DNA of 64,000 bases, from contig NZ_CP020539.1 of assembly GCF_002080435.1 (NCBI RefSeq), positions 770,001 through 834,000 on the forward strand, written 5' to 3'. Position numbers and translations under genes: made by a program. The notes beneath the pieces are model-generated. The model saw only the letters and a program-made list of their open reading frames with translations. It did not search any database and had not been told where the DNA came from. This document shows positions 36,214-44,847 of this stretch, piece by piece (the stretch's first letter is position 1; each line of letters starts with the position of its first letter). This DNA is from Sphingobium herbicidovorans (lineage in GTDB: Bacteria; Pseudomonadota; Alphaproteobacteria; Sphingomonadales; Sphingomonadaceae).

Positions 36214-39200
36214 TGCGCCCGTTTTTCGCCTTTCTGTTGCTGATCCTTGCCGCCTTGACCGTGCCGGTGGTCATCCTGCACGCGTCGGACGCGGAAAAGC
36301 CGGTCGAGCGGGTCTATGCGGTCACGCCGCCAGCGCCGATGAGCCAGACGGCGGACCAGGTCGCGGCGAAATCGGACGGTTGCTACAGCTGCCATACCAA
36401 GACCGACGAGCCGTCCATGCACGCGACACCGGCGGTCATGCTGGGCTGCGTCGATTGCCATGGCGGCAATGCGGCGGTGCGCGGCGATCCTTCGCACGGA
36501 TTCGACGATCCGGCCTATGTCGCGGCGCGGGACAGGGCGCATGTGCTGCCGCGCTATCCCGAAAGCTGGCACTATCCATCCTCCGCCAACCCGAAGCGGA
36601 CCTACACGCTGCTGAACCGGGAAGCGCCGGAGTTCGTGCGCTTCGTCAATCCCAGCGACTATCGCGTGGCGCGCGAGGCGTGCGGATCATGCCATATGCA
36701 GACGATCGAGGCGGCGGAGCGGTCGCTGATGGCGTCGGGCGCGATGCTGTGGGGCGGGGCGGCCTATAATAATGGCGTCGTCCCGTACAAGAATTACATA
36801 TTCGGCGAGGCCTATACCCGCGATGGCAAGCCGGCGAAGATCGTGTCGCCCGGATCGCCGCCCGGCACGCTGACAGCGGAGCAGAAGGCGCGCGGGGCGC
36901 TGGCGGAGCTGTATCCGCTGCCCAACTGGCAGGTGACGCCGCCGGGCGATGTGTTCCGCGTGTTCGAGCGCGGCGGGCGCAATATCGCGACGCAGTTCCC
37001 GGAAATCGGCCTGCCCAATCCGACCGGGTCGATCCAGCGGCTGGAGGAGCCGGGGCGTCCTGACCTCAAGCAGTCCAGTCGCGGGCCGGGGACGGGCCTG
37101 CGCGTGGCGATTCCGGTGCTTAACCTGCACAAGACGCGCCTCAACGACCCTTATATGTGGTTCATGGGCACCAATGATCAGCCCGGCGATTATCGCCATT
37201 CGGGCTGTTCGGGATGCCATGTCGTCTATGCCAATGACCGCGAGCCGCGTCACAGCCTGACCTATGCTCCCTATGGCCGCGACGGGCAGACCGCCACGGT
37301 GGACCCGACCATCGCGGGCAAGGTGCAGCATGAGGATAGCGGCCACGGCGCGCTGAAGGGTGCGCATGGGGACAAAGTCAAGCCCGATCACCCCATAGGC
37401 GCGGTCAAGGAAAGCGGGCATCCGATCCGCCACACATTCACGCGCGCCATCCCGACCGCGCAGTGCATGAATTGCCACATGCACCAGCCCAACATCTTCC
37501 TGAACAGCTATCTGGGCTACACCATGTGGGACTATGAGTCCGATGCAAGCCTGATGTGGCCGGAGAAGCAGAAATATCCGACCGCCGCGCAAACGCACCA
37601 GACGCTTGAGCGCAATCCCGAAGGGGCCGCGCCGAAGGGGAAATGGTCGGACCTGGATTTCCTGCGCAACGTCTATGACCTCAATGACAAGGCGAAGGAT
37701 ACGCAGTTCGCCGACTATCATGGCCATGGCTGGAACTTCCGCGGCGTGTTCAAGCGTGATCGCGAGGGCAATCTGCTCGACGCCAATGGCAAGGTCGTCG
37801 CAAACGACGACCCGGAGAAATGGCGCAAGAAGGGCGAGCCAAAGTTCGTTCAGCCCGGCGTCAACCCCGGCAAGAGCGTCCATATGATGGACATCCATGC
37901 CGAAAAGGGCCTGCAATGCGCCGACTGCCATTTTGCGCAGGACAGCCATGGCAACGGCTTCATCTATGGCGAAGTGGCGAACGCCATCGAGATCGGCTGC
38001 AAGGATTGCCATGGCACGGCGGACGCCTATCCGACGCTGCTGACGTCCGGCCCTGCCGCGCCGCCCAAGGGTAACAATCTGGCGCTGCTGCGCAACCCGG
38101 ATGGCAAGCGGCGGTTCGAATGGTTCTATGACGCGAGCGGCAGGCGCAAGCTGATCCAGCGGTCAATCGTCGATCCCAGCCTTGAATGGGAAGTGAGCCT
38201 GGTCAAGGACGCGGTGGACGCGACCAGCCCGCATTTCAACGCCAAGGCGGCGCGCGCCAAGCTGATGAGCCGGTCGGGCGCGGAAGATGGCAGTTTCGCC
38301 TTTGGCCCCGGCGTCGCAAAGGAAGACCGGGCGCATAATGACGAGAATATGGCCTGCTTCACCTGTCACCTGAGCTGGACGACAAGCTGCGGCGGCTGTC
38401 ACCTGCCGATCGAGGCGAACTGGAAAACGTCGCTGCACCATTATGAGGGGGAGGAGACGCGCAACTTCGCGACCTATAACCCGCAGGTCGCGCGGGACGA
38501 GATGTTCCAGCTAGGCAAGCACCAGACGACCAAGGGCAATATCTATGCGCCGGTGCGCTCGACGTCGGCTCTGGTGCTGTCGTCCACCAACATCAACCGC
38601 GAGCGCATCTATATCCAGCAGCCGCCGGTATCGGGCATCGGCTTTTCGTCCCAGGCGTTCGCGCCGCATTTCCCGCATACGGTGCGCAAGACAGAGACAA
38701 AGACCTGTTCCGATTGCCACCTGTCGGAGAAGGACGACAATAATGCGATCATGTCGCAATTGTTGTTGCTGGGCACGAACTTCGTGAACTTCGTCGGCCT
38801 GAACGCGTGGACGGGACTGGAAGGCGGGTTCGAAGCGATCCGCGTCACCGAATGGGATGAACCGCAGGCGGTGATCGGCAGCTATCTCCAGAAATATGCC
38901 TATCCCGATTATTGGAAGCTGCATGTCGAGCAAAATGGGCGCGAATTGAAGAATTGGGTTCGTGGGCGTTTCTTCGACAAAAAGGCCTCGGGCGAAACGC
39001 AGGCCATCGAGGAATTCCGCAATGTCGTGAAGGGCACGCGCGATCGCGTCGGCTGCCTGCAACTGCGCGGCGAATATATGTATGTGGCCGAAGGGAAGGG
39101 CGGTTTCCGCGTCTATGACGTCGCGTCCATCGGCAACAAGGGCTTTTCCGAACCGATAGTGAGCGGGCCGTTTTCGAAGCTCGGCCATAATAGCGGCGTG

Positions 39201-40202
39201 GCGACGAAGAATGCGACCTGCATGGCGTTGCCCACGAACCAGCCCATCAACCCGCTGCGCAGCACGCCCGAATTGCGGGAGATCAACCAGGAGCAGCCTT
39301 TCCTGCCGATCTACAGCTATGCGGCGGTGACGGACAGCGTCGAAGGGCTGATCATGGTCAATATCGAAACCATGGCCGATGGCGAGTTCCGCAACAATTT
39401 CCTGAAACGCGCAGTCACCTGGAACCCCGATGGCGTGCTCAACGGCGCGCGGCATATCCATCTGGCGGGGCAGATCGCCTATATTACAGCTGACGTTGGG
39501 CTGGTGGTTGTGGATCTGAGCGATCCGCTGCATCCGCGCCTTGCCGCTGTCCGGCCGATGAAGGATGCGCGGGCGAGCGCGATCCAGTTCCGCTATCTGT
39601 GGGTGACGGATGCCGAAGGGTTGAAGCTGTTCGACGTCACCCGGCTGACCGATCCGGTCGCCGTGCCATCCGCCACGGTGCCGCTGGCCGACGCGCGGCG
39701 TATCTATCTGGCGCGCACCTACGCCTATGTCGCGGCAAAGGCGGAGGGGCTGGTCATCGTCAACATCACCAATCCGCTGCGGCCAGACGTCTATGCCAAG
39801 GAGACGTTCGGGGGGCAGATGAACGACGCGGAGGATGTGATCGTCGGCACGACCAACGCGTCGCTGTTCGCCTATGTCGCGGACGGGCGGAACGGCATGA
39901 AGGTGATCCAGCTGACCAGTCCCGCCAGCCAGCCCAATTTCTACGGCTTCTCGCCCGCGCCAAAGCCCGAACTGATCGCCTGGGCGCGCACGCCGACGCC
40001 GGCGGTGGCGATGTCCAAGGGCCTGGACCGCGACCGTGCGGTGGATGAAACCGGCGGCCAGATCGCGGTGTTCGGGCGTATCGGATCGCGGCCCTTTACG
40101 CGGACCGAGATGGAGCGATTGTTCCTGAACGCGAAGGGTGCGCCGTACAAGGTCAGCGACGCGGTGGATATGAAGGCATGGCGACCGCCTTTGTTGCGGT
40201 GA
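36213..40202 (+). CDS. Decaheme cytochrome c with C-terminal LVIVD repeats
   Basis: 1329 aa; ATG 36213 shares one base with the preceding TGA. An uncleaved N-terminal anchor or signal (FFAFLLLILAALTVPVVIL) is followed by ten CXXCH motifs spread over about 60-835: CYSCH, CVDCH, CGSCH, CSGCH, CMNCH, CADCH, CKDCH, CFTCH, CGGCH, CSDCH. Residues ~930-1250 hold about five LVIVD-type repeats (AYITADVGLVVVDLSDP, LWVTDAEGLKLFDV, AYVAAKAEGLVIVNITNP), which form propeller-like surface or periplasmic domains. It probably spans the periplasm as an electron conduit with the LVIVD part binding a partner. No substrate-reducing site is evident. Confidence 0.9.
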   Translation: MRPFFAFLLLILAALTVPVVILHASDAEKPVERVYAVTPPAPMSQTADQVAAKSDGCYSCHTKTDEPSMHATPAVMLGCVDCHGGNAAVRGDPSHGFDDPAYVAARDRAHVLPRYPESWHYPSSANPKRTYTLLNREAPEFVRFVNPSDYRVAREACGSCHMQTIEAAERSLMASGAMLWGGAAYNNGVVPYKNYIFGEAYTRDGKPAKIVSPGSPPGTLTAEQKARGALAELYPLPNWQVTPPGDVFRVFERGGRNIATQFPEIGLPNPTGSIQRLEEPGRPDLKQSSRGPGTGLRVAIPVLNLHKTRLNDPYMWFMGTNDQPGDYRHSGCSGCHVVYANDREPRHSLTYAPYGRDGQTATVDPTIAGKVQHEDSGHGALKGAHGDKVKPDHPIGAVKESGHPIRHTFTRAIPTAQCMNCHMHQPNIFLNSYLGYTMWDYESDASLMWPEKQKYPTAAQTHQTLERNPEGAAPKGKWSDLDFLRNVYDLNDKAKDTQFADYHGHGWNFRGVFKRDREGNLLDANGKVVANDDPEKWRKKGEPKFVQPGVNPGKSVHMMDIHAEKGLQCADCHFAQDSHGNGFIYGEVANAIEIGCKDCHGTADAYPTLLTSGPAAPPKGNNLALLRNPDGKRRFEWFYDASGRRKLIQRSIVDPSLEWEVSLVKDAVDATSPHFNAKAARAKLMSRSGAEDGSFAFGPGVAKEDRAHNDENMACFTCHLSWTTSCGGCHLPIEANWKTSLHHYEGEETRNFATYNPQVARDEMFQLGKHQTTKGNIYAPVRSTSALVLSSTNINRERIYIQQPPVSGIGFSSQAFAPHFPHTVRKTETKTCSDCHLSEKDDNNAIMSQLLLLGTNFVNFVGLNAWTGLEGGFEAIRVTEWDEPQAVIGSYLQKYAYPDYWKLHVEQNGRELKNWVRGRFFDKKASGETQAIEEFRNVVKGTRDRVGCLQLRGEYMYVAEGKGGFRVYDVASIGNKGFSEPIVSGPFSKLGHNSGVATKNATCMALPTNQPINPLRSTPELREINQEQPFLPIYSYAAVTDSVEGLIMVNIETMADGEFRNNFLKRAVTWNPDGVLNGARHIHLAGQIAYITADVGLVVVDLSDPLHPRLAAVRPMKDARASAIQFRYLWVTDAEGLKLFDVTRLTDPVAVPSATVPLADARRIYLARTYAYVAAKAEGLVIVNITNPLRPDVYAKETFGGQMNDAEDVIVGTTNASLFAYVADGRNGMKVIQLTSPASQPNFYGFSPAPKPELIAWARTPTPAVAMSKGLDRDRAVDETGGQIAVFGRIGSRPFTRTEMERLFLNAKGAPYKVSDAVDMKAWRPPLLR

Positions 40203-40214
40203 GGGGGTGGAAGT

Positions 40215-40859
40215 ATGAGCGCAACGAAACTGGTTCTTGCTGCTCAGGCCTTGGGCATCAGCAACAACTACGAACTGAACTCGGCATGGACAAAGTTGTC
40301 GCACAGCTTCGCTAGTATCGCCGGGCCTGTTCACGGGATCGGTTTTCAAGCCAATGGACGGCTAGACATCTTGCTCAGGCAGTTGGAGGCCGAAGCTTTG
40401 GAGATTTTTGCGCTTCCGGCTGACAAGCAGCCAATGCTGTTCATCGACCAGTTGAGCTTATTTTCGGAAGCCTGGGTTATCAAAACCTACGAAATGGTCC
40501 GTGCCGCCTGCCAGCAGCTACGTCGCAAAGGCGAAACTGACGAAGCATTGGGCGCCTTGAAGCATCGCCTTGGCCTTGTCCGCATGCCGATGGCGAAGGC
40601 TGAAATCCAGATGGCTGACAGGATGAAGACGCCTCTGATGCTTGGGCTGGGCGATGGCAGCGAAACAAAACCATATATGGCGGACGGATCCTATATCATG
40701 CCTCGGACTATTTGCGGCCAGACCGGATCGTTCTGCTGGGTCGCAGTCGATATCCCCAGCCAGCGAAATGTCGCGATATCCCGCCGCGACCTTGCCGATG
40801 AACTGTTGGCCTGGGTGCCGGTCAAGACCAAAGTGCCATATGATTCGGCGAGCGCCTGA
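40215..40859 (+). CDS. Unknown protein with atypical codon use
   Basis: 214 aa, starting 12 bp after the decaheme gene behind GGGGGTGGAAGT. I recognise no domain. It is soluble-looking, largely helical in the first 120 residues (LLRQLEAEALEIFALPADKQ, VRAACQQLRRKGETDEALGALKHRLG), with a beta-like C-terminus containing ICGQTGSFCWVAVDIPS. Third codon positions carry noticeably more A and T than the flanking GC-rich genes, suggesting later acquisition. It could be read through from the upstream operon. Confidence 0.6.
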   Translation: MSATKLVLAAQALGISNNYELNSAWTKLSHSFASIAGPVHGIGFQANGRLDILLRQLEAEALEIFALPADKQPMLFIDQLSLFSEAWVIKTYEMVRAACQQLRRKGETDEALGALKHRLGLVRMPMAKAEIQMADRMKTPLMLGLGDGSETKPYMADGSYIMPRTICGQTGSFCWVAVDIPSQRNVAISRRDLADELLAWVPVKTKVPYDSASA

Positions 40860-40974
40860 GCGCGGCCCTCTGGGCTAGTGGTTGCTACGCCATTCCCTCC
40901 GCCAGCCTTTGGGCCGGCCCTCCATCTGGGGATGGGTGGGACGGTGGTGTTTTGCGATAAGCTACGAGTATTTT

Positions 40975-41283
40975 ATGTCGGACGCATTCTCTCATGGCAC
41001 GGTGCATCAGGCGGGGGAGGATTTGCAGGCGGCTTTGCGGGCGGAGCCGCAGGTTTTGGCGCTTTGGGAGGGCCTGACGCCGCTTGGCCGGAATGAGTTT
41101 ATCTGTTGGATCGAGGATGCCAAGCAGGCGAAGACGCGGGCGCGGCGGATCGAGCGGACGCTGGAGGAATTGCTGGAAGGCAAGAAGCGGCCCTGCTGTT
41201 GGGCGGGATGCATTCACCGCACCGACAAGACTCCGGGCAAGTGGCAGCAGGCTGTGTTGATCGACAAGCAGAAGAAGAGTTAG
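40975..41283 (+). CDS. YdeI/OmpD-associated family protein, short
   Basis: 102 aa from ATG 40975; a longer frame to 40882 is less likely. The segment LTPLGRNEFICWIEDAKQAKTRARRIERTLEELLEGKKRP is the C-terminal signature of the YdeI/OmpD-associated family (bacteriocin-protection type), in which this helical tail normally follows a DUF1905-like or YdhG-like domain. Here the tail stands nearly alone, followed by CCWAGCIHR. Function unknown. It is convergent with the phosphoesterase, and their stop codons overlap by 4 nt. Confidence 0.65.
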   Translation: MSDAFSHGTVHQAGEDLQAALRAEPQVLALWEGLTPLGRNEFICWIEDAKQAKTRARRIERTLEELLEGKKRPCCWAGCIHRTDKTPGKWQQAVLIDKQKKS

Positions 41284-42128
41284 CCCGGCCGTTCCGCCAT
41301 CAACATCCGCACCAGCGGTTGCATGCCTGCATCGAACTTCGCCAGCGTCGCGGGCTCGCCCGCCGTCTCGAAATGGGTGACGAGGCCAGCGTCCGTCCAG
41401 CGGTGGAGGGCGTAGGCGGGGGCGTCGGCGACTATCATGGGGCGGTTGTCGGGGGCGTCCGGGTCCATCGGGCGCAGGTCGAGGGCGAGTTGCGGCGCGG
41501 TGGAGGAGCAGATGGCGACGGTCGTGCCTTTCCACGGCGCGGTGATGGTGCGGTGGAGGTGGCCGCAGACGAGGGCGGTGATGTTTGGGCGGTTTGCTAT
41601 GGCGGCGCTGAAACGCTGAACCCACGGCTCGTCGGGATGGGTGTTCATCCAGTCGATGCCGACCTCCACGGGGGGATGGTGCATGACGATGAGGGTGGGG
41701 ATGGTCGCATCCTCATCGAGCCGGGCGGTCAGCCATGCCGCGCGCGCTTCGCAGAATGCGCCGCCGTGGCGGCCCGGCTCCAGCGTGTCGAGGACGATGA
41801 TGCGGCGGCCCGGCAGTGGGACGACATAATGAACGAAGCCGCCGTCCTGCGGCACATGGGGGAAGTGCGCGGCGAAATTGGCGCGGTCGTCATGATTGCC
41901 CATGGCTGGCCAGACGGGGAAGGGGCATTGCGCAAAGGCTTCCGCCAGGGCGCGATAGCTGTCGCCGTCGCCATGGTCGGTAATGTCGCCGGTCGCGAGC
42001 AGCAGGTCAGGGCGGTTGGGACCGTCGATCAGGGCGCGCAGGACCTGGTCGAGCCGCTGGCGGTTCAGTTCCGCAGGGTTGCCGGGGTCGAAACCCAGAT
42101 GAATGTCAGTGACCTGTGCGATCAGCAT
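41280..42128 (-). CDS. Metallophosphoesterase, class III cyclic-nucleotide phosphodiesterase-like (CpdA/GpdQ type)
   Basis: 282 aa. The start at 42128 is set by GAAGGAGG eight bases upstream; an ATG at 42149 overlaps the previous stop. All calcineurin-like motifs are visible in order: DIHLG (Asp8, His10), LATGDITDHGD, MGNHDD, MHHPP and CGHLHR. This spacing is that of the CpdA/GpdQ group, which hydrolyses cAMP or glycerophosphodiesters with a dinuclear metal centre. It is the last gene of an operon whose first enzyme has two cyclic-nucleotide-binding domains, so removal of cAMP is an attractive role. No export signal. Confidence 0.85.
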   Translation of the reverse strand: MLIAQVTDIHLGFDPGNPAELNRQRLDQVLRALIDGPNRPDLLLATGDITDHGDGDSYRALAEAFAQCPFPVWPAMGNHDDRANFAAHFPHVPQDGGFVHYVVPLPGRRIIVLDTLEPGRHGGAFCEARAAWLTARLDEDATIPTLIVMHHPPVEVGIDWMNTHPDEPWVQRFSAAIANRPNITALVCGHLHRTITAPWKGTTVAICSSTAPQLALDLRPMDPDAPDNRPMIVADAPAYALHRWTDAGLVTHFETAGEPATLAKFDAGMQPLVRMLMAERPG

Positions 42129-42148
42129 CCCGTTGCGTCCCTCCTTCA

Positions 42149-43960
42149 TTACCCGTCGCGGCCGGTGCGTCGTTGCCGGTCCGCCTGGTCTTTTCTGACG
42201 GCCCGATCCGTGGGCGTCCATGGCGCGCCGTCGCCGATATGATAGCTGTGGCACATGGCGCAGCCGGAGGGCACGTCGGCCTTTGACTGTTCGCCGCCAT
42301 GGCAGGTGCGGCAACTGTCGATGCCGGGCAGCAGCAGCTGGCGCGCATCGTGCGACTTTGGCGCGGCGTGGCAGCTTTCGCACGTTTCGGTGGCGTGCGC
42401 CTTATGATCGAACCAGCCGTTCATCATGTAGCGCATCGATTGTTTCACCGGCGTCACCTGCCAGCGCGCGCCGTCATTGGTGACGGTGTGGCAATCGTAA
42501 CAGGCCCCGCCCTTTGAAAAGACCGCGCGGATGGCGTCGTCGGCGCGGGAGGGGCGGGCGGCGGCTGCTCCGAAATAGGCGTGATAGATGCGGCCCTGCG
42601 CATAGTCGCCGGGACGGCGGCGGGCCATGCCGCCAAGCGCGATCGGCTGGGCTGGGCCGGTCGAACGGTAATAGGCGCGCAGGTCCGCGATCACCTGTTC
42701 GGGCTGGCCGTGGCGCAGGGTGCGGACGGTGCCGCCGATCGTTTCAAAGGCCAGGCTGTGACAGGATTGGCAGTCGCGCTCCATGTCGACGGGCAGGAAG
42801 CGCACGCCGTCAGCGGTGGGGCGGTGGCAATCCTTGCAGGCGAGCGCGTCGCCATAGCCGTTCTGCGCCTTCAACGTCCGCGCCATGCGGGCGACGCCGC
42901 CGGTTTTTGACAGATGGATGTCGTGCGGGAATTTGAGGCCGCTGTCGTCCATTGGCCTGGCGTCGAGCGAGGCGCGGGTGAAGCTGGGTTGCTTGCCGGG
43001 ATTATACTGGACCAGCGCCGTAAATTGCGGATGGGCCGTGCCGAAGTCGCTGGCGTTCGCGAGCTTCGTGTCCCTCAGCCGATCCTTTAGGCTGCCGTGG
43101 CAATCGGTGCAGAAGGCCTGAGGCGTGGGCTGCATCGGCCCCGCGCCTTCATGTTCGCTGTGGCAATCGACGCACGCGCCCTGCGGCGGCTTGCCGAAGG
43201 TTGTGGCGACGAGGTTCAGGAACTTGCCGCCCATGCCGGGTTCCGCGCGCGCCATGGCGATGCGGGCGGCTGGCGCGTGGTCGTGGACCGATGTGTGGCA
43301 GGTCTGGCAGGCGGTGTCGCGGACGGAGACGAACGCCTTTTCGTGGCAAGTCTCGCACTTGTCCTTCAGCGCGTGGTGGGCCTGGCTCAGCGGGCCGGAT
43401 GACCATGCCCCATCCCCCTTCACGCTGTGGATGTTGCGCGTGTCGGTGGCGGGACGGCTGGCGTAGCTGTAGATCGGGATGGCGAGGAAGCCGATCAATA
43501 TGGCAAGCGCGAGGCCCCAGGCGGTCAGGCGCTTGCCGGGAAGGTAGCCGCGCAGGGAAAAGACCTTTGCCTCCTCCTTTTCCTCGGACGCGTCCGATAC
43601 GGCATCGACCCGGCGGATGGTGAGGACGGCGGCGCCATCGTCATCGCGTGATACGGTGAGGCGATGGCCGCCCAAGCGCAGTTCCGCGCCCTTGGCGATG
43701 TCGATTTCCGCATCGCGCGTCGTGCGGCCTTCCAGATCGAAGCCGAGCGTGCCGGTGGCGCGCACGCGGATGGTGCGATCATCGACCTGCTCGATGCGGG
43801 CGTGGTCCGGCTCCAGCGCGAGGTCGGGCAGGTGAATGTCGTTTTCGGACGCGCGGCCCAGCGAGAGTTGCGGCTTGGCGAGCGTGGCGCTGCGGACGAT
43901 TTCGCGGCCATCGGCGGTCAGGCTGATCTGGCGGATTTGGAAGCTCATGGTCGCGCTCAC
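42149..43960 (-). CDS. Forkhead-associated domain - TM - decaheme cytochrome c fusion
   Basis: 603 aa. GTG 43960 overlaps the cytochrome b stop (GTGA); ATG 43948 is an alternative. Residues ~10-105 form an FHA domain (SLGRASENDIHLPDLALEPDHARI: Gly35, Arg36, Ser38, Asn40, Asp41 and His53 kept, but the usual Ser before the His is replaced). A single TM (about 146-167, WGLALAILIGFLAIPIYSY) is followed by ten CXXCH motifs: CETCH, CQTCH, CVDCH, CTDCH, CKDCH, CQSCH, CYDCH, CESCH, CRTCH, CAMCH. The N-terminus should be cytoplasmic and the haems periplasmic. FHA domains bind phosphothreonine peptides, so cytosolic phosphorylation or partner docking may tune a periplasmic electron carrier. I know of no described fusion like it. 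Confidence 0.92.
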   Translation of the reverse strand: MSATMSFQIRQISLTADGREIVRSATLAKPQLSLGRASENDIHLPDLALEPDHARIEQVDDRTIRVRATGTLGFDLEGRTTRDAEIDIAKGAELRLGGHRLTVSRDDDGAAVLTIRRVDAVSDASEEKEEAKVFSLRGYLPGKRLTAWGLALAILIGFLAIPIYSYASRPATDTRNIHSVKGDGAWSSGPLSQAHHALKDKCETCHEKAFVSVRDTACQTCHTSVHDHAPAARIAMARAEPGMGGKFLNLVATTFGKPPQGACVDCHSEHEGAGPMQPTPQAFCTDCHGSLKDRLRDTKLANASDFGTAHPQFTALVQYNPGKQPSFTRASLDARPMDDSGLKFPHDIHLSKTGGVARMARTLKAQNGYGDALACKDCHRPTADGVRFLPVDMERDCQSCHSLAFETIGGTVRTLRHGQPEQVIADLRAYYRSTGPAQPIALGGMARRRPGDYAQGRIYHAYFGAAAARPSRADDAIRAVFSKGGACYDCHTVTNDGARWQVTPVKQSMRYMMNGWFDHKAHATETCESCHAAPKSHDARQLLLPGIDSCRTCHGGEQSKADVPSGCAMCHSYHIGDGAPWTPTDRAVRKDQADRQRRTGRDG

Positions 43961-44847
43961 CAGTAGAAAAAGACGCTGACGATATGCGCGGTCAGCGCGG
44001 CCAGCAGGGCGAAGGTGGCGGGCACATGGACGTAGAGCCAGATTTCCAGCAGCGCCTTCAGCTTCAGATGCCTGCGAAGCCGGGCGAGCATGGCCTGCTT
44101 GCGTTCGAGCAGGGCGTCGATCTTTTCCAAAGGCTCCTTACCGGTGTCGGGATGGTCGGCGGTCCAGTAGCGCAGGCTGGCCTGCGCGTGAGCGGTCGCG
44201 CCGCGGGGGTAGCGGCCCGACAGGCGGGCGAGCAGGCCGCCGCCGAACGGATCATCCTCCAGCGACTGGCGCACCAGCGCAGCCTGTTCTTGGAGCAGCG
44301 GCTGGGCGGCGTCGTGCAACTGGCGGTCGATGGCGCGGATGGCTTCGAGCATCTGCACCTGCGTCATTTCCGCGCGGTTGTTGCTGAGCGCGGTGGGGAG
44401 CGTCGCATAGACGATGATGCCGAAAACCCCTGAAAGGATCACCAGCATCATCAGCGCATAGGCCAGCGTGTGGACGTTCCATCCAAGCTGGAATCCGGTG
44501 TGCAGCGTGCCGATGACGATCAGGCTGAGGCCGAGATAGACATGGGCGCTCGTCCATGCCTTCAAGGACCAGCGGCCCCGCGTCATGGCCCGCTTGCGCA
44601 GGCCTAGCAGGGTGAGCCAGAGGATCAGCCCGACGCCGACCGTGCCCATGATGTAGCCATACCAGCTGCCGCCATTGTGGCGCGGGGTGACGTCGATCAG
44701 CAGATAGCTGGCGATGGAGACGAGGCAGATGATCGTCGCGATCTTGAGCCAGCGGAAGTTCGCGTGGCGCAGGAAGCCGTCATGCAGCACCTCGCCCTTG
44801 GCGCGGCGGGGCTGGGAAGCAGCGCGGCCGGATGCTCGGGTCGCCAT
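43957..44847 (-). CDS. Integral membrane diheme cytochrome b-like protein
   Basis: 296 aa. ATG 44847 overlaps the oxidoreductase stop (TGATG). Five hydrophobic helices (about 33-51, 63-83, 101-118, 127-150, 276-294). Two of them carry the classic b-haem spacing HX13H: His102/His116 and His274/His288, enough for two stacked b haems between TM3 and TM5; His126 is extra. A ~115-residue charged segment lies between TM4 and TM5, probably cytoplasmic or periplasmic coiled coil. It is coupled at both ends to its neighbours and should carry electrons across the inner membrane between the flavo-iron-sulfur enzyme and the decaheme fusion, possibly exchanging with quinone. Confidence 0.85.
   Translation of the reverse strand: MATRASGRAASQPRRAKGEVLHDGFLRHANFRWLKIATIICLVSIASYLLIDVTPRHNGGSWYGYIMGTVGVGLILWLTLLGLRKRAMTRGRWSLKAWTSAHVYLGLSLIVIGTLHTGFQLGWNVHTLAYALMMLVILSGVFGIIVYATLPTALSNNRAEMTQVQMLEAIRAIDRQLHDAAQPLLQEQAALVRQSLEDDPFGGGLLARLSGRYPRGATAHAQASLRYWTADHPDTGKEPLEKIDALLERKQAMLARLRRHLKLKALLEIWLYVHVPATFALLAALTAHIVSVFFYW

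Noticed and set aside
38511..40349. Reverse-strand open frame of 612 codons opposite the decaheme-LVIVD gene
   Set aside because: Antisense shadow; the forward frame holds haem motifs and LVIVD repeats.
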